This document shows, one piece after another, positions 46,808 through 56,614 of a stretch of 64,000 nucleotides of DNA. The stretch spans positions 124,001 through 188,000 of the forward strand of contig CANJCB010000001.1 of the NCBI GenBank assembly GCA_947473305.1, read 5' to 3'. The position numbers and the translations under genes were made by a program. The notes under the pieces were generated by a model. That model searched no databases, had not been told where the DNA came from, and saw only the letters and a list, made by a program, of their open reading frames with translations. The first letter of the stretch is position 1, and every line of letters begins with the position of its first letter. This stretch comes from Rhodospirillales bacterium (GTDB taxonomy: Bacteria > Pseudomonadota > Alphaproteobacteria > ATCC43930 > CGMCC-115725).

Positions 46808-49083
46808 TGGCCTTCATGGGGGGGAAGAGCCATCGGCGAAGCCTGGCGGCAGGGAGCATCGTTCTCCTTACGGCTCTGCTCGGGCTCTGGTTGAACGAAC
46901 CGGCAGCAGCGCAGGAAAGACGGCCTGGCCGGATAGCTTCATCCTCGTCGATCCGGCAATCGCCAGTGCTCTTCAACGCGAACGAAGTGCAATACGACCA
47001 GGACCTGTCGCTGATCGTCGCGCGCGGCAACGTCGAAATTTCGCAGAACGACCAGGTCCTTCTGGCCGATACGGTAACCTATAACCAGCGCAGCGACACT
47101 GTGACGGCGTCAGGCCATGTGAGCCTCTTGACGCCCTCCGGAGAAATCGTCTTCGCCGAATACATGGAACTCACCCAAGAGCTCCGAGACGGCTTCGTCA
47201 AGGACGTCCGGATGCTGTTGAGCGATCGGTCGCGGCTCGCGGCCAACGCCGGCCGGCGTATCGAAGGCAATCGCACGGAACTGCGCCGCGCGGTCTATTC
47301 GCCCTGCGATCTTTGCGCCCGGAATCCCAATTCGCCGCCGCTTTGGCAGATCGAGGCGGATCGGATCACCCACGACAAGGAATTGCAGCTCGTCGAATAC
47401 CGGGATGCCTTCATGGAGATCGACGGGATTCCAGTCTTCTATCTTCCCTATTTTTCCCATCCCGACCCGTCGGTCCGTCGCCGCAGCGGCTTTCTCGCGC
47501 CCAGCTTCGGCTATTCCAATACCCTGGGAGCCCGGGTCGAAATCCCCTACTACTGGGCGATTTCCCCCGACAAGGACATGACCTTCAGCCCGCTTTTCAC
47601 AAGCAAGGGCGGGGAAATCTTCGCGGGCGAATATCGCCAGCGCTTTGTGAACGGCAGTCTCCAGACCTCAGGCAGCGCCGGCTATGCCCCCTTGCAACTC
47701 GGCACGGCCACCAATCCCACGCCGCCGAAGGACGATTTCCGCTATCACATTTTCAGCAAGGGATCCTTCGATCTCAACGATGTTTGGCGGGGCGGCTTCG
47801 ATGTCCGCCGCACCTCGGATCAGACCTACCTCCGGCGTTACGGCTTCGGCGGCAGCGAGCCGTTCCTGACCAGCCACGGCTTCGCCGAGGGCTTTCTGGA
47901 TCGCACCTATGCGAATATCGACGCCTATTCCTTCCAGAGTCTCCGCTCGGGGTTTGGAGACAGCAACCAGGCGATCGTCTCCCCCGCGGCAGGCATCAAC
48001 TGGGTCAGTACGCCCGATGCCCTGGGCGGACGCTGGAACACCAACGCCAATCTCCTTAATCTCGTCCGTCCGAATGCGGCGAACCTGCAAAGATTGTCGC
48101 TGGGAACCTTGTGGGAGCGGCCCTTCAACGGTCTGATCGGCGACCGCTTCACCTTTACCGCCAGCATGCGGGGCGATGGCTATTTCTCCAGGAATGTGCA
48201 ACCGACCCCCTCCAACCGGCCGATAGACGCGCTGACCGGCCGAGCCTATCCCCAGATGTCTCTTACTTGGCGTTATCCCTGGGTACGCCGGGGTGACGGA
48301 TATAGTCAGATGTTCGAACCCATTGTCGCGGCCATCGGAGCGCCCGTCGGGGGCAATTCGGCCCTCATTCCCAATAGCGACAGCAGCGGTTTCGAGTTCG
48401 ACGAAACGAAACTCTTCTCCACCAACCGCTTTCCCGGCTACGACCGGGTCGATGGCGGCCAGCGCGTTGATTATGGCTTCAGGGCAGCCGTCTACGGCGA
48501 CGGCGGCGGAAGCACGCGTCTCATCGTCGGTCAGAGCTATCGCTTTCAGAAGATTGCGGGCTTCCCGATAGGTAGCGGCGTCGAGAATCAGAAATCCGAC
48601 ATCGTCGGGCGTGTCGTCGTGTCGCCCGACTCCTTTTTCGACATGGTTTATCGCTTTCGTCTCGATAAGGAGGACTTCGCCTCCCGCCGGCAGGAATTCG
48701 GGATCATCACTGGGCCGGATACCTTCCGCGTCAACCTCAACTATGTGGCACTTTCAGCGAATGGCGCGAGCACGGATCTGGTTTCCTCCCATCAGGTCAC
48801 GGGCGCCCTCACCGCGCAGGTCAGCCAATATTGGTCCGTGGCTCTCAGCGGCACGCGCAATATCGGCAGTGGCAGCGCGACATTGGGATCCGGCATTGCG
48901 CTCATCTATCGGGACGAGTGCCTGAGCTTCGTTACCTCCTTGACCCAATCCGGCACGCGCGACCGGGATGTCACCCCTGGCACGACGCTTCTCTTCAGCA
49001 TCGTCTTCAAGAATCTTGGCGACGTCGGGATCAAAGGTTTCTCGACCGGCAGTCAGTCGACGAACCAGACCGTTACCCGTTGA
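46807..49083 (+). CDS. lptD: LPS-assembly outer membrane protein LptD
   Basis: The 758-residue outer-membrane barrel inserts LPS into the outer leaflet. A signal peptide ends near AAAQ (about residue 36); an N-terminal jellyroll of OstA/LptA type (NEVQYDQDLSLIVARGNVEI) is followed by the barrel domain with many aromatic-alternating strands. Paired cysteines in the SPCDLCARNPNSPPLW segment and a later DECLSF may form the disulfides needed for folding. It overlaps lptG by one base; surA, which folds barrel proteins, follows. Confidence 0.95.
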   Translation: MAFMGGKSHRRSLAAGSIVLLTALLGLWLNEPAAAQERRPGRIASSSSIRQSPVLFNANEVQYDQDLSLIVARGNVEISQNDQVLLADTVTYNQRSDTVTASGHVSLLTPSGEIVFAEYMELTQELRDGFVKDVRMLLSDRSRLAANAGRRIEGNRTELRRAVYSPCDLCARNPNSPPLWQIEADRITHDKELQLVEYRDAFMEIDGIPVFYLPYFSHPDPSVRRRSGFLAPSFGYSNTLGARVEIPYYWAISPDKDMTFSPLFTSKGGEIFAGEYRQRFVNGSLQTSGSAGYAPLQLGTATNPTPPKDDFRYHIFSKGSFDLNDVWRGGFDVRRTSDQTYLRRYGFGGSEPFLTSHGFAEGFLDRTYANIDAYSFQSLRSGFGDSNQAIVSPAAGINWVSTPDALGGRWNTNANLLNLVRPNAANLQRLSLGTLWERPFNGLIGDRFTFTASMRGDGYFSRNVQPTPSNRPIDALTGRAYPQMSLTWRYPWVRRGDGYSQMFEPIVAAIGAPVGGNSALIPNSDSSGFEFDETKLFSTNRFPGYDRVDGGQRVDYGFRAAVYGDGGGSTRLIVGQSYRFQKIAGFPIGSGVENQKSDIVGRVVVSPDSFFDMVYRFRLDKEDFASRRQEFGIITGPDTFRVNLNYVALSANGASTDLVSSHQVTGALTAQVSQYWSVALSGTRNIGSGSATLGSGIALIYRDECLSFVTSLTQSGTRDRDVTPGTTLLFSIVFKNLGDVGIKGFSTGSQSTNQTVTR

Positions 49084-49186
49084 GATCGGGCGCCAGGATC
49101 AGAGGCAGAGGCTGGGGAAGACAGGCCGGGGCCATCCGGTGTATGATTACGCCCCTTCATCTTCGTTGACCGATATCACTGTGCGT

Positions 49187-50437
49187 ATGGCCTTCATGCT
49201 CCGAATCCTCGTGCTCTTTCTGCTGCTGATTTCTTCAGCCGTCGCGTCGGCTCAGGAGAGTCGGATCGCCGCCATCGTCAACGACGAGGTGATCTCGATC
49301 AGCGATCTGACCGCGCGCATCCGGCTTGGCCTTTTATCTTCCGGGCTTGAGGACAACGAACAGACCCGCCAGCGCATGGTGGGCCAGGTGCTTCGATCCC
49401 TCGTTGATGAAACGCTGCAGATGCAAGAGGCCAAGCGCAACAGCATCACCGCCGCCGATAGAGAAATTGCCGCGGCGGTCGGGCGCATCGAGGCGCAGAA
49501 CAAGATGCCGAAAGGCGGTCTTGAGCAATTCCTCAAGGCCAATGGAATTCCCGAAAGCACGCTGACCAATCAGATTCGCGCCTCTCTCAGCTGGAACAAG
49601 CTGGTGCAGAACCGCCTGCTCCAGGACGCGCAGGTTTCCGAGGACGAGATCAACGAGGCGCTCCAACAGTACAACGAAAATTCCGGGCAGGCTCAGGTCC
49701 GGGTGGCGGAAATATTCCTGGCCGTCGACAACCCGAGCCAGGAGGACGAGGTCCTTCGTCTCGCCGCCCGCTTGAGCGACCAGATCCGGAATGGCGCCAG
49801 CTTTGCCGCCGTTGCCCAGCAATTCTCGCAATCGCCGACGGCGGCGGTCGGCGGCGACGTCGGCTGGATGGCCCCGGCCCAGCTCGGGCCGGAACTGGGT
49901 GGCGCGGTCGAGCGGATGAATATGGGGGAACTTTCCCCGCCCGTCCGGTCCGCAGGCGGCATCTATATTCTCTACCTCATCGATAAAAAGCTGCCCCACA
50001 GCAATGGCGACACGATGCTGTCGCTTTCCCAGGTGGTCTTCCCCTTGGCCGCAAACGCGTCCCCCACCGAGCGAAACGCGGTGATCGCCAAGGCGCAAGC
50101 CGCAGCCGACCAGGCCAAGAGTTGCGGTGAGATGTCCCGCATCGGGCGGGAGCAATCCCCCGATCTCTCCGGCGACATCGGGCAAATCAAGGTGTCGGAT
50201 CTGCCCGCAGAAGTTCGCGAGGTGGTTCTGGCGCTTAAAGTGGCCGAAGCCAGCAAGCCCCTCGCGCTTCGCGGCGGCATGGGGGTGCTGATGGTTTGCG
50301 AGCGTCAGGATGCCGGCGATGCGGCCCCAACCCGGGAACAGATGGCCGATATGATCGGCAAGCAGCGGCTCGACACCCTCGCCCGCCGCTATCTTCGGGA
50401 TCTTCGGCGCATTGCCTTTGTCGATATGCGTGTATGA
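49187..50437 (+). CDS. surA: Periplasmic chaperone and peptidyl-prolyl isomerase SurA
   Basis: A 416-residue periplasmic chaperone with a signal peptide (LRILVLFLLLISSAVASAQ). The SurA N-terminal domain (IAAIVNDEVISISDLTARI) is followed by a parvulin domain (VRVAEIFLAV ... GGDVGWMAPAQL ... VRSAGGIYILYL) and a shortened second one. Its main clients include LptD, encoded just upstream. ATG 49187 is used; ATG 49196 and GTG 49181 are near alternatives. The stop overlaps pdxA by ATGA. Confidence 0.92.
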   Translation: MAFMLRILVLFLLLISSAVASAQESRIAAIVNDEVISISDLTARIRLGLLSSGLEDNEQTRQRMVGQVLRSLVDETLQMQEAKRNSITAADREIAAAVGRIEAQNKMPKGGLEQFLKANGIPESTLTNQIRASLSWNKLVQNRLLQDAQVSEDEINEALQQYNENSGQAQVRVAEIFLAVDNPSQEDEVLRLAARLSDQIRNGASFAAVAQQFSQSPTAAVGGDVGWMAPAQLGPELGGAVERMNMGELSPPVRSAGGIYILYLIDKKLPHSNGDTMLSLSQVVFPLAANASPTERNAVIAKAQAAADQAKSCGEMSRIGREQSPDLSGDIGQIKVSDLPAEVREVVLALKVAEASKPLALRGGMGVLMVCERQDAGDAAPTREQMADMIGKQRLDTLARRYLRDLRRIAFVDMRV

Positions 50438-51438
50438 GCGCTCCGCTGGCCCTCACCATGGGCGAACCAGCGGGCATCGGGGGGGAGATCGCGCTCAAGG
50501 CGTGGTCGCGGCGGGCCGAGGGAGTCCCTCCCTTTTTCCTGATCGACGATCCTGAAAGGCTGCGTTCCCTGGCGAGGGCGATGGACTGGACCGGCGCGCT
50601 GGAAACAATCACGCGGCCAGAAGACGCCAATCGGATATTCGCCAGAGCATTGCCTGTTCTGGCCCGTCCCCTGCCCGCCCCGGTGACGCCGGGACAGGCC
50701 GAAGCCGCCAATTCCGCTTCGGTCATCGCCGCGATCGAAACCGCGGTCGATCTCATTCAAAAAGGCCAGGCTTCGGCCATGGTCACCAATCCGATCAACA
50801 AGGAATGCCTCTACCAGGCCGGCTTCGCCCACCCCGGCCATACGGAATTCCTGGCCGCGCTCGCCGGCGGCGTTACCCCGGTGATGATGCTGGCCTGCCC
50901 CGGTCTCAGGGTCATCCCGGTGACGGTGCATCTGTCGCTCAAGGAGGCGATACCCGCCCTCACGACAGAAAAGATCGTTACCACCGGGCGGATCACGGCC
51001 GAAGGCCTCAAACGGGATTTCGCCATCGACCGGCCCCGTCTCGCTGTCGCCGCGCTCAATCCCCATGCCGGCGAAAATGGATCGCTCGGGCGCGAAGAGA
51101 TCGACATCATACGCCCGGCGGTGGAACAGTTGCGCGCCCTCGGCATCTCGGCTTCAGGCCCTGCTCCCGCCGACACCCTTTTCCACGCCGAGGCGCGGAA
51201 GCATTATGACGCGGCGCTCTGCATGTATCACGACCAGGCGCTCATCCCGCTGAAGACCATCGATTTCGACCGGGGCGTCAATGTGACCCTCGGCCTGCCC
51301 TTCATCCGGACCTCGCCCGATCACGGCACCGCTTTCGATATAGCCGGCAAGGGGATCGCCAGCCCCGAAAGCCTGATCGCCGCCTTGAAGCTGGCAGGCG
51401 AAATGGTCGAGCGCCGGGCGCAACGCCACGCTGCCTGA
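50434..51438 (+). CDS. pdxA: 4-hydroxythreonine-4-phosphate dehydrogenase
   Basis: PdxA oxidises 4-phosphohydroxy-threonine in the DXP-dependent pyridoxal phosphate route. The 334-residue protein has the start [20 protein letters not shown], the substrate/metal regions [20 protein letters not shown] and [13 protein letters not shown] with metal-binding His. Gene coupling to surA by ATGA and to rsmA by overlap matches the pdxA-rsmA order seen in E. coli as well. Confidence 0.96.
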   Translation: MSAPLALTMGEPAGIGGEIALKAWSRRAEGVPPFFLIDDPERLRSLARAMDWTGALETITRPEDANRIFARALPVLARPLPAPVTPGQAEAANSASVIAAIETAVDLIQKGQASAMVTNPINKECLYQAGFAHPGHTEFLAALAGGVTPVMMLACPGLRVIPVTVHLSLKEAIPALTTEKIVTTGRITAEGLKRDFAIDRPRLAVAALNPHAGENGSLGREEIDIIRPAVEQLRALGISASGPAPADTLFHAEARKHYDAALCMYHDQALIPLKTIDFDRGVNVTLGLPFIRTSPDHGTAFDIAGKGIASPESLIAALKLAGEMVERRAQRHAA

Positions 51439-52273
51439 CCTGCCGCAGATAGAGCTTCCGCCCCTGCGGGAGGTCATCCAGCGCCACGGGCTCGCCGCCC
51501 GCAAGTCGCTCGGCCAGAATTTCCTGCTCGACCTCAATCTGACCGGCCGGATTGCCCGCGCGGCCGGTCCGCTGGACGGCGTCCAGGTCATCGAGATCGG
51601 CCCCGGCCCGGGCGGTCTTACCCGCGCGCTGCTCAGTCAGGGCGCGGTGGTCACCGCCATCGAGCGGGATGACCGTTGCCTTGCGGCGCTTGAGGAGGTT
51701 GCCGCCGCTTGGCCTGGCCGGCTAACCCTGGTGCCGGGAGACGCGCTGGAAATCGATCCGGCAGCCTTGGCACCGTCCCCCCGGAAGATCGTGGCCAATC
51801 TGCCCTATAATATCGCGACGCCGCTGCTCCTGCGCTGGATGGCGAATATCGAGGCTTACGAAAGCCTGACCCTCATGTTCCAGAAAGAGGTGGCGCAACG
51901 CCTGACCGCCGCTCCGCGCAGCAAGGACTATGGCCGGCTCTCGATAGCCGTCCAATGGCGGGCGACCTGCCGCCCCTGTTTCGACATACCGCCCCAGGCC
52001 TTTGTCCCGGCGCCCAAGGTCACCTCGACCGTCGTGCAGATCGTTCCCAGGCCCCAACCCCTGGGCGCCTGCGCGCTGGAGATCCTCGAACGCGTCACCG
52101 CCGCAGCCTTCGGTCAGCGCCGCAAGATGCTGCGCCAGAGCCTGAAGAGCCTGGGCGGCGATACGGACGGCCTCATCGCCGCCGCCGGGATTACCCCGAC
52201 GGCGCGCGCCGAGGAACTCTCGGTCGAGGAATTCTGCGGGCTCGCCCGAGCTTTCGAAGAGCTGCGCGGATAG
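51431..52273 (+). CDS. rsmA: 16S rRNA dimethyladenosine transferase RsmA/KsgA, start codon unclear
   Basis: RsmA dimethylates two adjacent adenines near the 3' end of 16S rRNA. The SAM site ([15 protein letters not shown]) and the catalytic [12 protein letters not shown] motif are clear. The conserved N-terminus ([20 protein letters not shown]) lies before GTG 51647, which would remove about 60 conserved residues. From the TGA at 51386 no ATG, GTG or TTG precedes it; CTG 51431 (overlapping the pdxA stop) and CTG 51440 are the best candidates. CTG 51431 gives 280 residues, a normal size. Confidence 0.9.
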   Translation: MPDLPQIELPPLREVIQRHGLAARKSLGQNFLLDLNLTGRIARAAGPLDGVQVIEIGPGPGGLTRALLSQGAVVTAIERDDRCLAALEEVAAAWPGRLTLVPGDALEIDPAALAPSPRKIVANLPYNIATPLLLRWMANIEAYESLTLMFQKEVAQRLTAAPRSKDYGRLSIAVQWRATCRPCFDIPPQAFVPAPKVTSTVVQIVPRPQPLGACALEILERVTAAAFGQRRKMLRQSLKSLGGDTDGLIAAAGITPTARAEELSVEEFCGLARAFEELRG

Positions 52274-52282
52274 ACCGGACGC

Positions 52283-52948
52283 TTAACCTCCGCGCCGCAG
52301 ATCCCTGACGAAATCCGTCAGCCCCAGCCGGCGCAGCCGCTTCAGGCGCTCGACCTTCAGGATCGAGCTGACGGTGTCCAGGGTCTCGTCGAGGTCGTCG
52401 TTCACGATCACATAGTCGTATTCGGGCCAATGGCTGATCTCGGATTCGGCCAGAGCCATGCGGCTCTGCACGACCTCCTCCCCATCCTGCGCCCGCGCCC
52501 GCAACCGCCTCTCGAGTTCATCGATGGAAGGCGGCAGGACGAAGATGCTGACCATGTCGTCCCGAAAACTCTGGCGCAATTGCTGGGTGCCCTGCCAATC
52601 GACGTCCGCCACCACATCGAGCCCCTGCCCCAGCATCGCGTCCACCGGCGCCTTGGGCGTGCCATAGAGATTGCCAAAGACCTCGGCATATTCGAGCAAT
52701 TCTCCCTTGGCGATCATGCGGCGGAATTGGGGCTCGTCGACGAAGAAATAGTGGACGCCCTCGACTTCGCCGGGCCGCTTCGGCCGAGTGGTCGCAGAGA
52801 CCGAAATCCGCAGCTCCGGATCGATATCCAAAAGCCGGCGCGTGATGGTCGTCTTCCCCGCACCCGAGGGGGAGGACAGCACCAGGGCTAGTCCCCGGCG
52901 CCTCTCCAAAGGAGAGGGAGGGACTTTCTTGATGGAAGCCTTACTCAA
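52283..52948 (-). CDS. gmk: Guanylate kinase
   Basis: Gmk phosphorylates GMP to GDP. The 221-residue protein has P-loop SSPSGAGKTTI, the GMP-binding SVSATTRPKRPGEVEGVHY region and DVDWQGTQQLR. It overlaps the end of the yicC gene by eight bases, and both belong to the minus-strand unit yicC-gmk, a pairing common in bacteria. It is convergent with rsmA, nine bases apart. Confidence 0.96.
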   Translation of the reverse strand: MSKASIKKVPPSPLERRRGLALVLSSPSGAGKTTITRRLLDIDPELRISVSATTRPKRPGEVEGVHYFFVDEPQFRRMIAKGELLEYAEVFGNLYGTPKAPVDAMLGQGLDVVADVDWQGTQQLRQSFRDDMVSIFVLPPSIDELERRLRARAQDGEEVVQSRMALAESEISHWPEYDYVIVNDDLDETLDTVSSILKVERLKRLRRLGLTDFVRDLRRGG

Positions 52949-53828
52949 TGTTCTGAACCTGCTCTCTCAGCTGTTCGATCGATGCTTTGAGCGCAAGACC
53001 GATGCGGGTCAGTTCCACATCCGCGGATTTGGAACAGAGCGTATTGGCCTCGCGATTGAACTCCTGGCAGAGAAAATCGAAACGTCGCCCGATCGCGGCA
53101 CCCTCGGCAAGGAGGTCCCGGGCGGCGGCGATATGAGCCGTCAGCCGGTCGAGTTCCTCCCGCACATCCGCCTTCGCGACCAGGAGAGCCGCCTCCTGCG
53201 CCAGCCGTTCCTCCGGCAGCGTGGGGCTCGCGTCGAGAAGCGTGCGCACCAGATCCCTGAGACGCGCCTTCAAGGCTGCCGGCTGGGTCGCGGCGCTCGC
53301 CTCGGCCCGGGCGACGAAGCCCTCGACCTCCGCAAGCCGCGCTTCCAACACATCCTTCAACCGCGCGCCTTCGCCGAGTCGCATCGAGGCAAGCTCGCCG
53401 AGCGCCCGCTCTCCGTCTTTCAATATGATGGCGACCCGCTTCTCATGGGCTTCCGGATCGGCCGGTTCCTCGCCGCTATCGAGAACGCCGCGCAGGGACA
53501 GGATGCCGTCGATGCGGGCCGGTGCGACATCGAGTTGGGTCTCGATCTCGCGAGCCACCGCGATGACCTGTGCCAGCACCTCCCGGTTGATCCGGAGCCC
53601 GCCCGAACCAGCCGCTTTCACGATATTCAGCGAAACCGAAACATTGCCGCGCTTCAGCCGCTGGACAAGCGCTGTCCTCATCGGGACTTCCAACTGGTCG
53701 TAGCCGGGCGGCAGGCGAAAACGGAGGTCCAGCGACTTGCCGTTGACGCTCTTGACCTCCCAAGCCCAGGAGACGGTAGCGTCCTGGCCCTCGGCGCGGG
53801 CGAATCCCGTCATGCTGGCGACGCTCAT
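52941..53828 (-). CDS. YicC family endoribonuclease
   Basis: A 295-residue YicC protein: the start ASMTGFARAEGQ, the central SVNGKSLDLRFRLPPGYD and the C-terminal GRRFDFLCQEFNREANTLCSKS are diagnostic. YicC was long uncharacterised and is now linked to endoribonuclease activity affecting small RNAs in E. coli. ATG 53828 is used; an ATG five codons later is also possible. It overlaps gmk by eight bases and follows mltG by about 70. Confidence 0.93.
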   Translation of the reverse strand: MSVASMTGFARAEGQDATVSWAWEVKSVNGKSLDLRFRLPPGYDQLEVPMRTALVQRLKRGNVSVSLNIVKAAGSGGLRINREVLAQVIAVAREIETQLDVAPARIDGILSLRGVLDSGEEPADPEAHEKRVAIILKDGERALGELASMRLGEGARLKDVLEARLAEVEGFVARAEASAATQPAALKARLRDLVRTLLDASPTLPEERLAQEAALLVAKADVREELDRLTAHIAAARDLLAEGAAIGRRFDFLCQEFNREANTLCSKSADVELTRIGLALKASIEQLREQVQNIE

Positions 53829-53896
53829 GCTCGTGGGGACCTCAGGCTGTCATGGACGGCAGGGTTATAGCCCAGCTTGCCTTCAGCCGCGATGCT

Positions 53897-54874
53897 TCAT
53901 TGGCCGCTCTGTAGGCGGCGCAATGCCGCGACGTTGCGGTTGTGTTCCGCGAGCGTCCTGGCAAAAAGGTGCCGACCCTGCTGCCCTTCCGCGACGAAGT
54001 AGAGTTCGTCGCTCCCGGCCGGATGAAGCACCGCTTTGAGCGAAGCGAGCCCTGGATTACCGATCGGGGTCGGCGGCAGGCCCTTCGCCACATAGGTATT
54101 GAAGGGCGACGCCAAAGCCAGGTCGTCATGGTTCAAAGGGCGATCCAGCGTTCCCCTGCCCTCGCTCAAGGCATAGATCACGGTGGGATCGGCTTGGAGC
54201 CTCATGCCAATCTTGAGACGATTGAGATAAACGGCCGCCACCCGTGAACGTTCGTCGTCCCTCGCGGTCTCCCGTTCGACGATCGAGGCGAGCGCCACTG
54301 CCTCGCCGGGGCTGGAGAGAGGGAGATCGGGGCTGCGCTCGGCCCACAACCCTTCGAGCGCCCGGCTCATGCCCCGACGCATGCGATCGATGATCTCCTG
54401 GCGCTTGTCGCCCAGGGAATAGAGATAGGTATCAGGCAGCAGAACGCCCTCGGAGGGTGGAGCGTCGATGGCGCCGTCGAGGGCGGTTTGCGCCTTCACC
54501 AGGGCCACTACCATGGCGCTGGTTGTCCCTTCGGGAACGGTCAGCTTATGCCGGACCGTGCGCCCCGAAGCGATAAGGGCTGCGGCGTCCCGGGGCGCGA
54601 CGGCCGCCGGAAACTCATATTCCCCCGCCTTCAAGGCGCCGCTGCGCTTGTCCAAGGCGGTTCCCGCGATGAAGACCCAGGGATGAGTGATCACCCCCGC
54701 CTCGGCAAGCTGCTGGCCCACGGCGCGCAGTCCTGCCCCGCGCGGGATGACGATAATTCGGTTTTCGGCGAGCGGTCCGGGGCTTTGATAATCGGACCAG
54801 CCAACAGCGGTAATGCCAACAATCACCAGGAGAGCGGCGGTTCCGACCAGCCAAGGCCAGGACCGCCGTCCCAT
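53897..54874 (-). CDS. mltG: Endolytic murein transglycosylase MltG
   Basis: MltG cleaves nascent glycan strands and helps set their length. The 325-residue protein has one N-terminal membrane helix (about 7-26), a LysM-like segment, and the YceG catalytic domain with Glu200 in [13 protein letters not shown] and the C-terminal [18 protein letters not shown]. It starts six bases after the fabF stop, so it is co-transcribed with fatty-acid genes, as in many Alphaproteobacteria. Confidence 0.95.
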   Translation of the reverse strand: MGRRSWPWLVGTAALLVIVGITAVGWSDYQSPGPLAENRIIVIPRGAGLRAVGQQLAEAGVITHPWVFIAGTALDKRSGALKAGEYEFPAAVAPRDAAALIASGRTVRHKLTVPEGTTSAMVVALVKAQTALDGAIDAPPSEGVLLPDTYLYSLGDKRQEIIDRMRRGMSRALEGLWAERSPDLPLSSPGEAVALASIVERETARDDERSRVAAVYLNRLKIGMRLQADPTVIYALSEGRGTLDRPLNHDDLALASPFNTYVAKGLPPTPIGNPGLASLKAVLHPAGSDELYFVAEGQQGRHLFARTLAEHNRNVAALRRLQSGQ

Positions 54875-54880
54875 CCTGAT

Positions 54881-56152
54881 TTAGGGCGCCGGGGCGAAGA
54901 TCAGCGAAGCGTTGGTGCCGCCGAAACCGAAGGAATTGGAAAGCGCGTAACGCAATTTCTTTTCCTTGGCCTGAAGCGGGACCAGATCGATGTCGCAGCC
55001 TTCCGACGGGTTTTCGAGGTTGAGCGTCGGCGGCACCACGCCATCACGCAGCGCCAGGATAGAGAATATCGCCTCCACGCTGCCGGCCGCGCCCAGAAGA
55101 TGCCCGATCGCCGACTTGGTCGAGGACATCGAGAGCTTATAGGCGTGGTCGCCGAAGAGCCGCTTCACCGCGCCCAATTCGATCTCGTCGCCCAGCGGCG
55201 TCGAAGTGCCATGGGCGTTCACATAATCGATCTGGTCGGGGTTGAGATTGGCGCGCTTCAGCGCGTTCTGCATGGCGCGGAAAGCGCCCCGTCCGTCCTC
55301 GGTCGGTGCCGTGATGTGATAGGCGTCGCCCGACATGCCGTAGCCGATGACCTCGGCATAGATTTTGGCGCCCCGCTTCTTGGCGTGCTCAAGCTCTTCC
55401 AGCACAAGTACGCCCGAGCCCTCGCCCATGACGAAGCCGTCGCGGTCCTTGTCCCAGGGCCGCGACGCCCGGGTTGGCGTATCGTTGAAATTGGTGGAAA
55501 GCGCCCGCGCCGCCGCGAAACCCGCGAGGCCGAGCCGGCAGATCGCCGCCTCGGCGCCGCCGCAGACCATGACGTCCGCGTCATCCCACATGATGAGCCG
55601 CGCCGCGTCACCGATCGCATGGGCGCCGGTCGAACAGGCGGTCACCACCGCATGGTTCGGCCCGCTAAAACCGTAGCGGATCGAGACGTGGCCCGACGCG
55701 AGGTTGATGAGGCTCTGGGGGATGAAGAAGGGCGAAATCCGCCGGGGACCCTTTTCCTGAAGGGTGATCGCACCCTCCATGATGCTCGGCAGTCCGCCGA
55801 TGCCGGAGCCGATCATGACGCCGGTGCGGTCCTTCGACTCCTGGTCCTCGGGCTTCCAGCCGGAATCCTCGACCGCTTCCACGGCCGCGCCCATCGCAAA
55901 GACGATGAATTCATCCATCTTGCGCTGGTCCTTGGTCGGGATCCAGTCGTCAGGGTTGAAGAGCCCTTCGGAGGTTTCACCTCTCGGCACCTGCCCGGCG
56001 ATCTTCGCGGGCAGGTCGGAAACGTCGAAGGATTGAATGGCGCGGATGCCGGATTGGCTTTCCAGGATCTGTTTCCAGACCCGCTCTGCGCCGATGCCAA
56101 GAGGAGTGACCGCCCCGATACCGGTGACGACCACCCGACGCGTGATATCCAT
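54881..56152 (-). CDS. fabF: 3-oxoacyl-ACP synthase II
   Basis: FabF condenses malonyl-ACP with acyl-ACP. The 423-residue protein has the Cys-His-His triad: C173 in TACSTGAHA, His in VNAHGTSTPLGD (about 311) and His in KSAIGHLLGAAG (about 347). It lies 19 bases after acpP and six before mltG, in the order fabD-fabG-acpP-fabF-mltG on the minus strand. Confidence 0.97.
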   Translation of the reverse strand: MDITRRVVVTGIGAVTPLGIGAERVWKQILESQSGIRAIQSFDVSDLPAKIAGQVPRGETSEGLFNPDDWIPTKDQRKMDEFIVFAMGAAVEAVEDSGWKPEDQESKDRTGVMIGSGIGGLPSIMEGAITLQEKGPRRISPFFIPQSLINLASGHVSIRYGFSGPNHAVVTACSTGAHAIGDAARLIMWDDADVMVCGGAEAAICRLGLAGFAAARALSTNFNDTPTRASRPWDKDRDGFVMGEGSGVLVLEELEHAKKRGAKIYAEVIGYGMSGDAYHITAPTEDGRGAFRAMQNALKRANLNPDQIDYVNAHGTSTPLGDEIELGAVKRLFGDHAYKLSMSSTKSAIGHLLGAAGSVEAIFSILALRDGVVPPTLNLENPSEGCDIDLVPLQAKEKKLRYALSNSFGFGGTNASLIFAPAP

Positions 56153-56171
56153 CTAGAATACCTGAGTTATG

Positions 56172-56405
56172 TCAGGAATGAGCCTCGATGAAGCTGACCG
56201 CATCCTTGACGGTCACGATCTTTTCCGCGGCGTCATCAGGGATCTCGCAGCCGAACTCTTCTTCGAAGGCCATGACGAGTTCGACGGTGTCGAGGCTGTC
56301 CGCACCGAGGTCGTCGATGAAGCTCGCATTCTCAGTCACCTTGGCCTCGTCGACACCAAGATGTTCGACGACAATTTTCTTAACTCGATCCGCGACATCG
56401 CTCAT
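56172..56405 (-). CDS. acpP: Acyl carrier protein
   Basis: A 77-residue acidic carrier with the phosphopantetheine attachment Ser37 in the motif [12 protein letters not shown]. It shuttles growing acyl chains between FabD, FabG, FabF and FabI. ATG 56405, preceded by GAGGT, is the family-typical start ([17 protein letters not shown]); a longer in-frame reading from 56471 adds an implausible tail. A gap of about 210 bases to fabG probably holds its own promoter, usual for this highly expressed gene. Confidence 0.97.
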   Translation of the reverse strand: MSDVADRVKKIVVEHLGVDEAKVTENASFIDDLGADSLDTVELVMAFEEEFGCEIPDDAAEKIVTVKDAVSFIEAHS

Positions 56406-56614
56406 AGCATCGTACCTCGGGAGAATTGACAGTCTTTCCACTAAAGAAAGATCGGGTTTCGGCTTTGACAAGGGGCGCGAACAAACCGCTCTACCGCCCC
56501 TTACGCCCCAGGATTAAGGCCCAGGGATTACCTTGAAAGCGCCGTCACATAACATGATTCATAGGACATTGCCAGTACCGCACTTGCGAAGAAAACCGCT
56601 TCCGGAGCCTCAGA

